Notes under the pieces: model-generated | What the model was told of the DNA's origin: nothing | The model's database searches: none | What the model saw: the letters and a program-made list of their open reading frames with translations, nothing else | Shown: positions 53,896 to 64,000 of the stretch, piece after piece | Position numbering within the stretch: the first letter of the stretch is position 1 | Layout: each line of letters opens with the position of its first letter | Origin: Lasiosphaeria ovina | Lineage: Eukaryota > Ascomycota > Sordariomycetes > Sordariales > Lasiosphaeriaceae | DNA: 64,000 bases | Assembly: GCA_033439765.1 (NCBI GenBank) | Contig: JAULSN010000001.1 | Coordinates: 7,192,001 to 7,256,000 of the forward strand | Direction of reading: 5' to 3' | Position numbers and translations under genes: made by a program

Positions 53896-55860
53896 ATGGC
53901 CTCGCACGACTTGCGCGACGTCCTCAACCTCCCCTCCGATCACTCTTCAACCCCGCGCCCGTCCAAAAAGCAAAGGACTGGCCCGGGGCGGCCAAACCTC
54001 AAGGGCCTAGCCAGGGAGGTACAGAATCTTGGCGGCGACAATCCTATCGCGATCGTACCAGAGGCTGCCGTGTTCAAAAAACGTCGCGTCATTAGCAGGA
54101 AGCCGGCCGCGCGATGGGAACTGAGGCCCTTCACAAACTCAGCGCGAGGTGACGATGGGGCGCTCATCCTGCGACACTGGAGGCGGAAAACGGATCATGA
54201 TGCGCCGCCAGATGCCATGGAGGAGGACGGAGAACCGGGGCCGGTAGAGAATGCCGCAGATGGAGAGCGCCAGGTTGAGAAGACCATTAAGACCGAGGAC
54301 TCGACCTTCGCAAAATTCAACGTCGAGATTTCCATACCGCAGTACAACGACGACCAGTACCGCGCCAACTTGGAACGCTCCGACTGGTCGAAGGAGGAGA
54401 CGGGCTATCTTCTGAAGCTTGTCCAGGACTATGACCTGCGGTGGCCGATTATTTGGGACCGGTACGACTACTCCCCACAAACCTTCCCCGTCAATGGGGA
54501 GGCAGTCAACGGCGACAGCACGGCCGTCGTACCCGTAAAGGGAGAGCAGCGTTCTATGGAAGCTCTGAAAGCCCGGTACTACGAGGTAGCCACGGTGATG
54601 ATGTCGGTTCAGAAACCGGCTCAGTACATGACGGGCCCGGAATTTCAACTATACGAGACCATGATGAAATTTGACCCGTTGCAAGAGGAGGCGCGCAAAG
54701 AGTTCGCTCTCAATACTATGGCGCGCTCAAAGGAGGAGGCGCGCGAAGAGGAGTCTTTGCTTCTGGAAATGAAGCGCATTCTTGCGCGCACCGAGCGCTT
54801 CAAAGAGGAGCGCCGTGAGCTATATCAACGCCTCGACTACCCATCCACCGATGCAGATATCAACACGTACAAGACGTCCACTGGGCTTAATTCATTGTTA
54901 CAGAATCTGATGAACGTTGACAAGACTAAGAAACGGAAGAGCATCATGGCTTCGGGAGAGGGTGTCAGCCCCGGCACCGCAGTCCCTCCCACCGCGGTGT
55001 CTGAAGCAGGACCCAATCGCCGAGAGAGTATTGCGGCGACTGGGCCTAGCCACAGAGAGTCTATTTCCGGGACACCTGTGACGCCCGCGGAGCCAACACC
55101 TAAGGATACCAAGAAGAAGGGTGCGGCGCCAGCTGAGCGCCGCAAGCTTTCAGAGCAGGAGGAGCAGGTCTACGGCGTAACTCACCACGATCGCTTAGGC
55201 AGTGGTCCAACCTTCCGCTACGAGAAGATCAACAAACTGTACAGTCACAAGTCGGGTCAGCAGCAGCTGCGGATCACCAATGCCCTGGGCGAGCTTGATA
55301 TCCCAGCTCGTCTGGCCATGCCGACTGCCGCGGTCACGGGGCAGTTTGAGGTCTTGTGGAGTGCTGTTACAGCCCTTGTCGACCTTCGCAAAGTAAGCGA
55401 CAGGCTTGATGCAGACATCAAGGTGGAGGAGCACAAAAAGGCCGAACGTGACAAGGCTAGGGGGATCACGAACGGGGGCGGCGATGCCTCTAGCAGAGAC
55501 AGGTCTGTCAGGAAGGACGGCGCTGGCCCGAACGGGTCTGCCGAAAAAAGTGACGAGAGGAGAACGGAACCCGGGACGGCAGAAACAAAGCCTGAGACTA
55601 GACCGAGGTCACAGAGGTCACAGCACAATGACTTGCAAAATGGGAATGGCGGGACTGCTGCTGCCGAGCCTAAGCCAGGGTCAGGCGGCCCTGGTGAAGG
55701 TGCTAATGTAGACGGGGCTCCAGCTGAAGTCAAAGAGGAACCCGGCGCTGGTGAACGCGAGAAGCTTGGTCCAAGGCCTAGCAGCAGTGGAGCACACAAG
55801 CGTAGTGCGAGTGTGCTCAGCACTATAAGTGACAAGAGTGCCAAGAGGCAAAAGAAGTAA
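53896..55860 (+). CDS. SWC4: SWR1/NuA4 complex subunit SWC4 (DMAP1 homologue, 654 aa)
   Basis: Single exon. SWC4/DMAP1 is shared by the SWR1 remodeller, which deposits H2A.Z, and the NuA4 acetyltransferase. Landmarks are the N-terminal DLRDVLNLP segment, the RRKTDHD region and the SANT-like DAMP1 domain (about 155-195) with YRANLERSDWSKEETGYLL and RWPIIWDRYDY. A conserved helical part follows (EEESLLLEMKRILARTERFK), and a YGVTHHDRLGSGPTFR segment precedes the C-terminal helical region. The last 150 residues are charged, Gly/Pro/Ser-rich and basic at the end. The protein is nuclear. Length is in the range of other filamentous fungi and longer than yeast Swc4 (476), mostly through the tail. Confidence 0.96.
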   Translation: MASHDLRDVLNLPSDHSSTPRPSKKQRTGPGRPNLKGLAREVQNLGGDNPIAIVPEAAVFKKRRVISRKPAARWELRPFTNSARGDDGALILRHWRRKTDHDAPPDAMEEDGEPGPVENAADGERQVEKTIKTEDSTFAKFNVEISIPQYNDDQYRANLERSDWSKEETGYLLKLVQDYDLRWPIIWDRYDYSPQTFPVNGEAVNGDSTAVVPVKGEQRSMEALKARYYEVATVMMSVQKPAQYMTGPEFQLYETMMKFDPLQEEARKEFALNTMARSKEEAREEESLLLEMKRILARTERFKEERRELYQRLDYPSTDADINTYKTSTGLNSLLQNLMNVDKTKKRKSIMASGEGVSPGTAVPPTAVSEAGPNRRESIAATGPSHRESISGTPVTPAEPTPKDTKKKGAAPAERRKLSEQEEQVYGVTHHDRLGSGPTFRYEKINKLYSHKSGQQQLRITNALGELDIPARLAMPTAAVTGQFEVLWSAVTALVDLRKVSDRLDADIKVEEHKKAERDKARGITNGGGDASSRDRSVRKDGAGPNGSAEKSDERRTEPGTAETKPETRPRSQRSQHNDLQNGNGGTAAAEPKPGSGGPGEGANVDGAPAEVKEEPGAGEREKLGPRPSSSGAHKRSASVLSTISDKSAKRQKK

Positions 55861-58800
55861 TGTACCTTAGTTGTGCGTTTTATATGTGCGCGGAGAGGCG
55901 CGTCAGCGAGGGGCCCATATGGCCAGGTGAAATCCTGAAATGACACTTTATGAGCTTCGGGACTTCAAAGGACGCCTGGTCGAACTGATGTGAAGAATGG
56001 CATGGGTGGTACTGCAGCCCATGTATCCTCCTAGACGTCTGAGATGGTTACTTATGTTTGCGTGTTTGTCACAGCGTAATGGCCGGCCCAAGTTCTTGAG
56101 CATCCGCAACCCACGATTGACGCGAAGTTGAAGAGAGACTAGGTGGCCAGTAGAAGACCCTCACGACTGGTACGAGCCACTCTAATCTATAAACACTTTT
56201 AGATGCAGAGAGAAGAGAGAGGCTGTCTGTTCGGACCGTTGGCAACTGTTTCTCTCCACTGTTGCAATAGGTACACAATCACAACACTGGAAACTAAGGT
56301 GCCTACATCCCCAGAAGAAAGATCATTTTGGCATTTGATAGTCGTAGGCTCGTTTACGGTTTAATGAATAATACCGGCGTAACTGGCCTAAACAAAAAGC
56401 CTTTGCTGGGGCCTTTGTGAAATGGACATAGGGCTTTGGTATTCGTGGTCTACCTATATCAGTCCTTGAGGCTATTTCTGAAAGTTCTGTATCTTTTGTG
56501 GGAGCTACAGTCTGAGTAGACGTTTGTTGACAGTCTGGACAGAATTTCCCATAGAGGCAGACACCCGATATCCCAATATTAGTTGGCGACGAACATGTTG
56601 CGTTTGTGTGCCACTCACGAGGAGGGTGAGAGATGTTGGAATATGGAATCTAGGAACAGGAGTTTAAATTGGGGCTTTCCAGTCAATCCGGGGTCGTATT
56701 TTGCAGAGATAGACGGGCCAGCGAACACATACCGTGGTCTTCTTAACTGTGTTCATCTTGGTGTGTGCGTGGTGATGGGTATAAGCCATTTCACTTTGGT
56801 GATAGATCTAACTGTGGAATCCACTGCTTGAGTAGACGAAATTAAACATACCGTGGTCTTGTTTCTGGTCGGACTGGCTAGGTTAATGCGCATCAGCTAT
56901 GTCACAAACAAGAAAAAGTGAACCGAGTACCTAAGGTAGGTATCTCGAAGCGAGGCACTCGAATACCAACATGGGTTATATTTATCTAGTGAACATCGTG
57001 TTGTGTGATCGTGTGCAGAATAGTATTGTGTCGATCGAATATTGTAGTGAAGCCAGTCTGACCGTAGTCTCCGGGTTACTATCGGCACACTGTTGTATAC
57101 TTGCTATACAAGGTCAAGGGTTCATTTTGTTCCCTCGTAAATCACGCAAGATTGCCTACGCGTTTACTACTACAGCAGGAGATCTCGAGTCGAGACGGAG
57201 AAACCCACCCGAGCATTAGGTATCATGGGAAAGGGGATTAGCTGGCCCTTAGTTCAGGGTATTGTTATCGGCATGTGAATGTATATTTTAAGCTGGCCAC
57301 TCCTCTCACATTGCCCAGCCGCAGGTTGAGGGAGCTGAATCGACAGGCTCAGATGTGAATTCAAGCCTTCTATTGCAGGTCCGCGTTCCTTATAATATCA
57401 ACGTAAGACTCAGCATATCATCACTGGCTAAGACATAAACTATCGAAATACGGCGTCCAGCAGAGAAGGATGGACGTTTTAGCAGTAGACGTCGGCATTT
57501 ACACCAAGAAACAAAACAATATATTACTTCTCTCAAGATCCATTTATTGCGTACTGTTTTCCCGAGCACAGGATATCATAGCTATCACCCTCAAGGCCAG
57601 CAACACGCACCCATACGCAAACATCACTGCTAGTCTTTGGAATAGACACACAAAGCCGCCGGGGCGGGCTTGAAGACAAGGATGGCGGGTGGCAGGGGAA
57701 TGGGGCGTCGAGTCCAGAGAACGGATTAAGGGGCTTGCGTGGCACTTGTAAAAATCGACGACGTAAACAACAGCGGCTACGTATTTCTATGCGGACGTTT
57801 GTCAATATGACCAGTGTCTCGCCCCCGGGCACCCCGGCCAGTGAGAGATAATTCGAGCCGTCGGAGACGGAGCAAGACCGAGGCGTCGAGATTTCTGCTA
57901 CCCGATGAGAAAGCTGTCAGTCAGCTGCAAAGCCCCTGTAATACGCCTAGGCGCCTTGTCTGGTTCCGAGGTCCAGGACATAAAATGGGCAGGACAGGCT
58001 TTACTGTAGGCCGTGTTAGGTTTGAGATGTCTTGACGGATGCCTAGCCACTTGGCTACACCCCGAGTTGGTTGAACAGGGACTTGAAACGAGCAGGCGAG
58101 CGAAGTGTAAATAGACGCCAGCATTTCAAGTAAGAGTAGCAAAGGGCGACGTTGTGGGGAGATGGCCCCGGTCTACAGGGGCGGAGACGTCAGCTTGAAT
58201 GCTACATTGCTGGGATGTATGGTTTGTGGTGAATATATCCCGAGTCTAGGATAGGAGACGGATGATGATCTGGAGGCTCTTTTGTAGAGTAGCCAAGGAT
58301 GGCGTCGACGCCCAGCAGGGGACTCTTTGGTAATAATGCAAACCGCAGTGCTAATATTAGACCAGAGACAATGCGGGCTCAGTCTGACAGCCTGGCATTG
58401 GCATCAACGAGGCCTCAGTTCATCTCAGCCTCTCGACAGGCACGTGAAGCGAGGGAGCTGCACAGAGATATTCCAATGACGTCTGAGTGGTGTATTTGAC
58501 GCAGTCGCCTATCCTAGACGCGAGGGCGGCAAAGGTGTTGACGGCGTCTCTGAGAGACTGAGAAGGAGAGCGTCCAGATATATCGGAGACAGAAAAGGAG
58601 AAGTGGGGCCAGACGGTATCCTATATGTACGGAGTATATCAAGAAGGGCAGCCTGGCGTGACCCAAGGAAGCAGAGTCACCAGCAGCGCCTCGCAGCCGC
58701 TGACTGTGCATGAGGCGTATCCTGGGTCGTCTCAATAACCTCAGGCTGCAGACGCAGGCGCCGACGACAGCAGGCGCCTGTCAGAATGCCCGAGAAAGCG

Positions 58801-60277
58801 CCACATCCTCGGGCCGGATTGCTATGTACTACTACGGAGCGCACAGTAGGCAAAGGGGGCTGCTGGGCCGCTGTGGTAGAAAATGGCATCGGCTGGCGCC
58901 TCGACGAGGCTTGAACATGTACGATGATATCACCACGCTGAGATAGGGCTACAGGGACTGGGCGCATGTAGGCGCAGGCTTTCGTCCCATCTCAGGTCGG
59001 ACGGGGGATGGGCAGCCTGGCTCTCGGCCAATGCCACAGCGCTGGCTCAGGGGCGCTGGCGTCTGGCAATGCACAGCAAGGCCAATGGGCCCACAGATCT
59101 GACACTAGGGCTCATCTGTATGGGCGGGATCGTGGGGAGAAGCCTAAGCACGGCGTTTCGCTCACCAGCAGCGTGGTGTCTGGAGCGCCCGCCCTCGGGT
59201 TGCGCCATCGACCATGCGGTGGCACTGGTGCGTGGGTGGCGGTTCGTCTGCACGACAGCGATCCCCTGATTTCTTCCTCCACGCCACGGGCCGTGGGGCT
59301 GCTTCTGCAGCCGTTCAAGGCTGGCTGTGCTGTGCTGTACTGTACGTATGTATGTATGCCTGTCCTGGATATGCAGGCCGTTTGTGATTTGGCCCGATGG
59401 CGGTGGCCTGCGCGAACTTTGTTTGACGCCCATTCGTTGCCGTGCTGCTAGCAAGCCCGCAACGCAAGTGCAAGTGCCCAGATGGCATGCCATGCTATAC
59501 CGAGTAGGGTCCCTACCTTACTCCGTACCCGTACTTCGTGCAGTATTGTTTGCGCTAGCTTCGCCGCTACGATTGGTGCTCCGAGCAGCGCTTCACAGCG
59601 TCGTCTGCTGCCATTGGTGCTCGCCGGCTGAGGAATCGTTCGAGAAGAATTGTTGCAATGCGCGCCGACTTGCTGGCGGCAACTTGCCGCCGGCAGCAGA
59701 AGACGTCGTCGTGGAGGGACGAGGGCGGCTACAGTAGCTGGCGTCGGCGGTTGTGATTCGCCGCCGAGCATTGGCGTTTCGACAAGTCACGCTTACTGCG
59801 ACGCCATTGGTCCTTTTTTGAATGACAAGACAAGCTCTCGTTGGCCGCAGAGATGATGGAATTTTGATCGAAACAAGTTGCTGGTTTGACTGATGATTGC
59901 ACCCGCACAACAAGGAAGGTTCTATACGCGGTACGGAGCGGAGCAGAGCATTGGGTTGGCGTCAATGGCATAAGGTGCTGTGCGTATACCTGGCAAGGTT
60001 GAACCCTAGAATTCGCAGAAGACTTGCAGCGGAAGCTTCCGCCATCTGTGTAGGTAATCTATCGCAGCTGCTGAGCCTGGCATCGTCCCGCTCCGGCTCC
60101 GCTTTCCTCATTTGGCTGCAGCCTGGGAAAAAGGAAGGCACTAACAGCGGGGATTGGACTTATAGGCTTCAACCTGGTATGTTTGTTGCCGTGGTGCTTG
60201 GGCAGAATAAATGTTATAGTCCAGCAAATAAACACGCCAGGGTTAGCCTCGGGCGTGTTGGAGAAGAGATAGACCTC
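55861..60277. other. long gene-poor stretch; dispersed-repeat copy at 56761-56820
   Basis: About 4.4 kb without a supported gene. Bases 56761-56820 are the third copy of the dispersed repeat shared with 24612-24670 (gtggtgatgggtataagcca, then ctaactgtgga). Sequence is GC-rich from 58500 to 59800 but open frames on the two strands are mutually overlapping shadows with no domain. A 63-70-bp segment at 60071-60139 recurs at 60927-61010. Confidence 0.4.
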
Positions 60278-60410
60278 TAGAATTCTAGAATAGTGATTCT
60301 AATAGCCATTACGTCCCTCGGCGGAAACCCTTGAGGTCGATCCCTAATGTGCTGAGGCCCTTCAAATCTTGGAAAGTTCCCCGTTAATAAATATTCAGGG
60401 AGCCTCATCG
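60278..60410. repeat. diverged copy of the repeat seen at 1126-1240
   Basis: Shared landmarks in the same order: gattcta, attacgtccctcggcg, gaggtcgat, tcttggaaagttccccg, ttaataaa. About a third of positions differ, many as C/T or G/A transitions, as expected for an old, possibly RIP-mutated family. Confidence 0.45.
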
Positions 60411-60579
60411 GTCTTCCACTGACAGTCTCAAGAACCAGTCGTGCTATTCACAGATCCCTTCCTGCATTGAAACGAAACCCCCTTCTCCCTGACACTTCGC
60501 ACACGACACAAAATGGAGACTACAGGGCTCAGCAGCGACGGTTCGCCCTGCAAGCCGCGCAGACCTCGATCAGACGATA

Positions 60580-60900
60580 GACACAATCGAAGAAACTACA
60601 AAGCGGTTATCTGACTTGTTGAAAGAGAGAGTTATGAGCCCGGCGACTGCAGAGTCGGTTCAGAAGCTACTCGACTTGTTCAAGGGTGCCGCCGCCGCCG
60701 ACCCTAAGGACATGATTACAATGACACAAGATCTCTCTCTCCAGACAATCCGGCAGATCATTGGTAGCTGTTTAAAGGACGATGAGAGATACACGGAAGC
60801 CTTGACGAAAATGATTCAGTTCGAATCGGATGCATGGTATTTGAGATACGGGGTCTATCACGCTGAGAAGCTAGCAGCTCTGAGAGTCGAGGCCAGGTGA
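60580..60900 (+). CDS. unrecognised ORF fragment, helical, up to about 110 aa
   Basis: An open frame without ATG at its left end reads DLDQTIDTIEETTKRLSDLL and then, from an internal ATG-like start, SPATAESVQKLLDLFKG and DLSLQTIRQIIGSCLKDD to a stop at 60900. The composition is protein-like and strongly helical. It lies between two copies of a small repeat (60071-60139 and 60927-61010), so it may be the body of a repeated element or a degenerate gene. No family recognised. Confidence 0.3.
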   Translation, partial: DTIEETTKRLSDLLKERVMSPATAESVQKLLDLFKGAAAADPKDMITMTQDLSLQTIRQIIGSCLKDDERYTEALTKMIQFESDAWYLRYGVYHAEKLAALRVEAR

Positions 60901-63900
60901 GGCCCGATCGATCGTGCAAAAGAAGTTCGAGCCTGGCGCTGTCCCTTGGCACCGTCCCGGTCCGGCTCCGCTTTCCTCATTTGGCTGCAGGTTGAGGAAA
61001 GAAGGCGGGGACTGTGCTGTTGCCTTCTCGGCCTCCCACCTCTCCACACTTTCTCGACCCCTCCAAAAATCGACAGTATCAAGAACCAATCGTGCCATTT
61101 AAAGATCTGGCAAGGGGCCCATGACGCCCAGTACTGTGCCGCTCACTCATCTTCTTCTCAAACACCTCGGGGTTTGTCCAATCATGGACCAATCCTCTCC
61201 GTCGGGTCTGAGAAGGCAGCTGCATTTGTCCGCCAACAGCTCTTCGTCCGGTCACCAAAGGGGAAGAGACAGCCGAGCCTTACCAAACTCCGACCGTTGG
61301 ATTGCCACCCTATCCGATCCCATACCGTCGCGGAGCGCGTCCTTTTCCGAGCCTCAGACTAAAAACCCCGGCCTCCCCACGGCGACTCCGGTCTGTCCTG
61401 GCTGTCCAGATCACTAGTAATTACGGAACAATGCGGCAAGATTCCGCAGCCTGCGCTTCCTTCCGTATGCAAGAGTTGGCAGCAACTTGGCAACAGTTGT
61501 GTATTCGTACATCCCTACCGAGTACAGTACACCTACTACAGTTCGCTCCCGCTCCCACTCCCGTGCCACCTCCGCTCTAATTTTCCTATTCCTGCCTCCA
61601 CTACCATCTACCGGCCAGGACACCCGATTTGGATATCCTTTCCATCGGGAGTTGCGGAAGCTGGATAGTCGAGAGAGCTCTCGTTGGGTTTTGATCGGCC
61701 CGGTCTGGCCTCCGGTTTCCATGTGCCGGCCGCTGCAAGCCTCGTTCATCAATCTCACATTACATTGTTCGCTTTCTACCACCGTGCTGAATTGAAGTTT
61801 TGGATCTTCCGGCCTGCAGTGCAATCACGTTTGTTTGTAGGATCAATAGGCGGGTCTGACAATCTCACCGCTTGATCGCCCCGAGCATCTCATCCGCGCA
61901 CCTTCGCTTCGGAAATAAGCCAAAGAACCAACGGCATGAGACAAATCGGTCCACAAAGCGGAACCAGCGTGAGCAATCACTCTGGCCAATTCTGGATAGA
62001 TTAAGGCAGTGTCCGTGTTTTGACTTTTGGGCCAGTCGGCCGAGTCCTTGAATCCCGGATCCGCTCACATGGCCAGCGTTGACGGAATACGCTTCACGGA
62101 CCGTTCTGGACGCCCTGTCAACCCGCAGCTCCGAATCGCGATAACATCGTCTGCCGCCTGGCTACGGCCGGCGTTTGAGGGTCATGCGCGGCTCGTTTCC
62201 AAGAGTCTTTCATTGGCGCCCAAAGCCGCTCTATTCGGTCCTGGACCTCCGCGAGGCCAAAGGAACTTTCGAGTCTCGACAACTACTGGCTTCAATCGCT
62301 GGACCACACTCCATCCTCATAGGTAGATGTGCAACAATTTTGACCCAATCAGGCCGCTTGAAGAAAAATTCGTCGCCAATTGTTCTGCTCTGGCGGCAAA
62401 CCCTTCGGCTTCCCCTGTTCCTCTGCAAGTGCTCCGAGCATTTGACCCCACCAACTTCCCGCCATCGACTTAATATACACTACCTACGGATTAAGAGTGG
62501 CTCCAACACCAACAAGCGCTGCATTCCCGCCATGAGGGGCTGAGAGACTGAGATGGGAGGGTGGGTTATAACGTGACTGCGCCCAGCTTCTCTGAATTCT
62601 GGACGTCGTCTGCAGCACAACGGCAAGATATTTGATCCGAACATCCAACTCTCGGAGACTGGATCCACGTTAGGGAGTTGCGCACAGGACAGCTTCTTAT
62701 AACGTGCCTGGACCACGGACTGGTTGCTAAATATAACCCCTCCTCCGGGCTGATCCCTGTGCCGGCTGGGCATCATCTCTCCCCTCAATGTTGCATCCTC
62801 AACGCTGCGCTGGAGAATTACCTCGACTTTTTCCTGAGTGTGTGTGTTAGGAGAGCAATGAGTGTGGAGAGCGGAGGAAGGGGCATAAGTGCGGGTGCGC
62901 GATTGAGGCGCAGGAAAGGTGCTGAGCTCCGGATCATCACACTATCACGGTCGTGGGGGACGCCATGTTTCCCCAAGTTGCTCTCGGTACGTGATGGTGG
63001 GAGGTGGCCAAGTCGGCACCACCTTGTCAACCCATTGAGCTCACACCCAGTTGGACGTATACGTATTCGAAGGCTGCCCGAAAACTTGCCTTTGGCCCCA
63101 TGTTTCCAGCCGAGGCATTCTTTCTCATCGGGCCCTGCTGCCGCGTTACTCACACGCTGATACGGCTCGCCGCCGCCGCCGTTCCCGGTTTGGACCCAAA
63201 CAGATCATCTGGCGTGTGAGGTTTGTGACGCCCAGCCGCCTGGTTGCTGTCAGTGTCGAGGGGCGAAGAGGCGGCTGGCAGTCATTTTGAACACAGACTT
63301 GCCACTTGGATACGAGGTACCCGGCTCGGGCCTGTATGACAGGGGTTGCGTTATGGGGGGATGGCACACACCGGACTCTGACATGCGTTAACTGCCATAA
63401 TAATATGGTAATAACTAATACCACGAATCACCGCCGCATCTAATAGACGCGGAGTGTTGAACGGATGGTGGCAAGAGAACAGAAACAAGAAGGAAAACGG
63501 CAACGCTACGCCAGATGCATGACTTTCGCGAGACTCAGCTCTCGCGGCAGACATTATCAACACACACACCGACCAAAAATGGCCCGATTTTGGCCATCTT
63601 GGTTGGACAAGAGTTTGGAGGTTGATCGTAACAAGAAGCATGGGCGACCTAGTTTCACAGCCCTCTGGATTCATCCTAGCCCAGGCAGCTAGCCAAGCGG
63701 AGGCTCGCATTCGGGGCCTGGGCGGAGAAACAAACAAACACATGGCCTCTGGCGTAGGCCGCTTGTGTGAAACTGGGGGATTCTTCGTCCGAAGAGGGAA
63801 CGGCGAAGCTGTCGGACTTGCCATTTCCCATTGTGTGACGAAAGCCAACCTTGACAAGCGTCACGTCCGGTCTGCTGCAGGGGACATTGACATTGCTCTG

Positions 63901-64000
63901 AGCTGCATGCCATGCCATCGTTTATTTATTGCATCAGAGCCGGAAGGTCTGTTCTGGTACGCATGTGCAAAGCGGGCCATCTGCGACAGAGTCGATGCTT
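60901..64000. other. right edge without supported gene
   Basis: Repeat segment at 60927-61105 (see findings). Otherwise only short open frames on both strands, no domain, no tRNA and no element boundaries were recognised. Confidence 0.4.

Noticed and set aside
1..64000. CRISPR arrays, operons, bacterial ribosome-binding sites, rRNA genes
   Set aside because: The sequence is eukaryotic with spliceosomal introns. No direct-repeat/spacer array and no rRNA sequence was seen; the ankyrin array is coding.

Overview
The window is nuclear DNA of a filamentous ascomycete. Genes carry short introns (51-125 nt) with GTRNGT-type donors, coding sequence is GC-rich, and the gene set (CBM-less GH6 cellulase, TOK potassium channel, NACHT-ankyrin NLR, gasdermin-like protein, HET relics) fits Pezizomycotina, most likely Sordariomycetes (Sordariales-like). 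That placement is inference from gene content. All gene models below were assembled by hand from reading frames and splice signals.

Layout. 1-13.6 kb is ordinary genome: a coiled-coil nuclear-type protein (minus) divergent from OST3 (plus), a secreted GH6 cellulase, and an unrecognised multi-pass membrane protein. 14-37.7 kb is accessory and plastic. It holds a hAT transposase relic, a five-intron gene that fuses a glutamate-decarboxylase-like domain to a subtilisin (S8) domain, a divergently transcribed gasdermin-like gene, a repeat-rich stretch (TIR element, tRNA-like unit, LTR-like relics), an RNase-H-like gene without its catalytic aspartates, a sugar transporter, an EthD-like reading frame, a NACHT NLR with 14 near-identical ankyrin repeats, and relics of NADAR-like, HET-type and other genes. 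38.9-55.9 kb is again conserved: a single-pass surface-type protein, a low-complexity alpha/beta-hydrolase-like protein, TOK channel, membrane-anchored casein kinase I, a p24 cargo receptor and SWC4. 55.9-64 kb is gene-poor with dispersed repeats.

The point of main interest is 15186-19121. Fungal gasdermin-like proteins (Neurospora RCD-1, Podospora HET-Q1) execute regulated cell death, and HET-Q1 is activated by the subtilisin-like protease HET-Q2 encoded at the same locus. Here a 278-residue gasdermin-like protein lies head-to-head, 502 bp away, with a protease that keeps Asp/His/Ser. The protease's N-terminal half is a decarboxylase fold whose PLP-binding lysine reads as arginine. I infer a two-gene death module in which a dead metabolic enzyme may act as the sensor or regulatory half of the protease. 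The NLR 12 kb away and the HET relic make the neighbourhood an allorecognition/immunity-type island.
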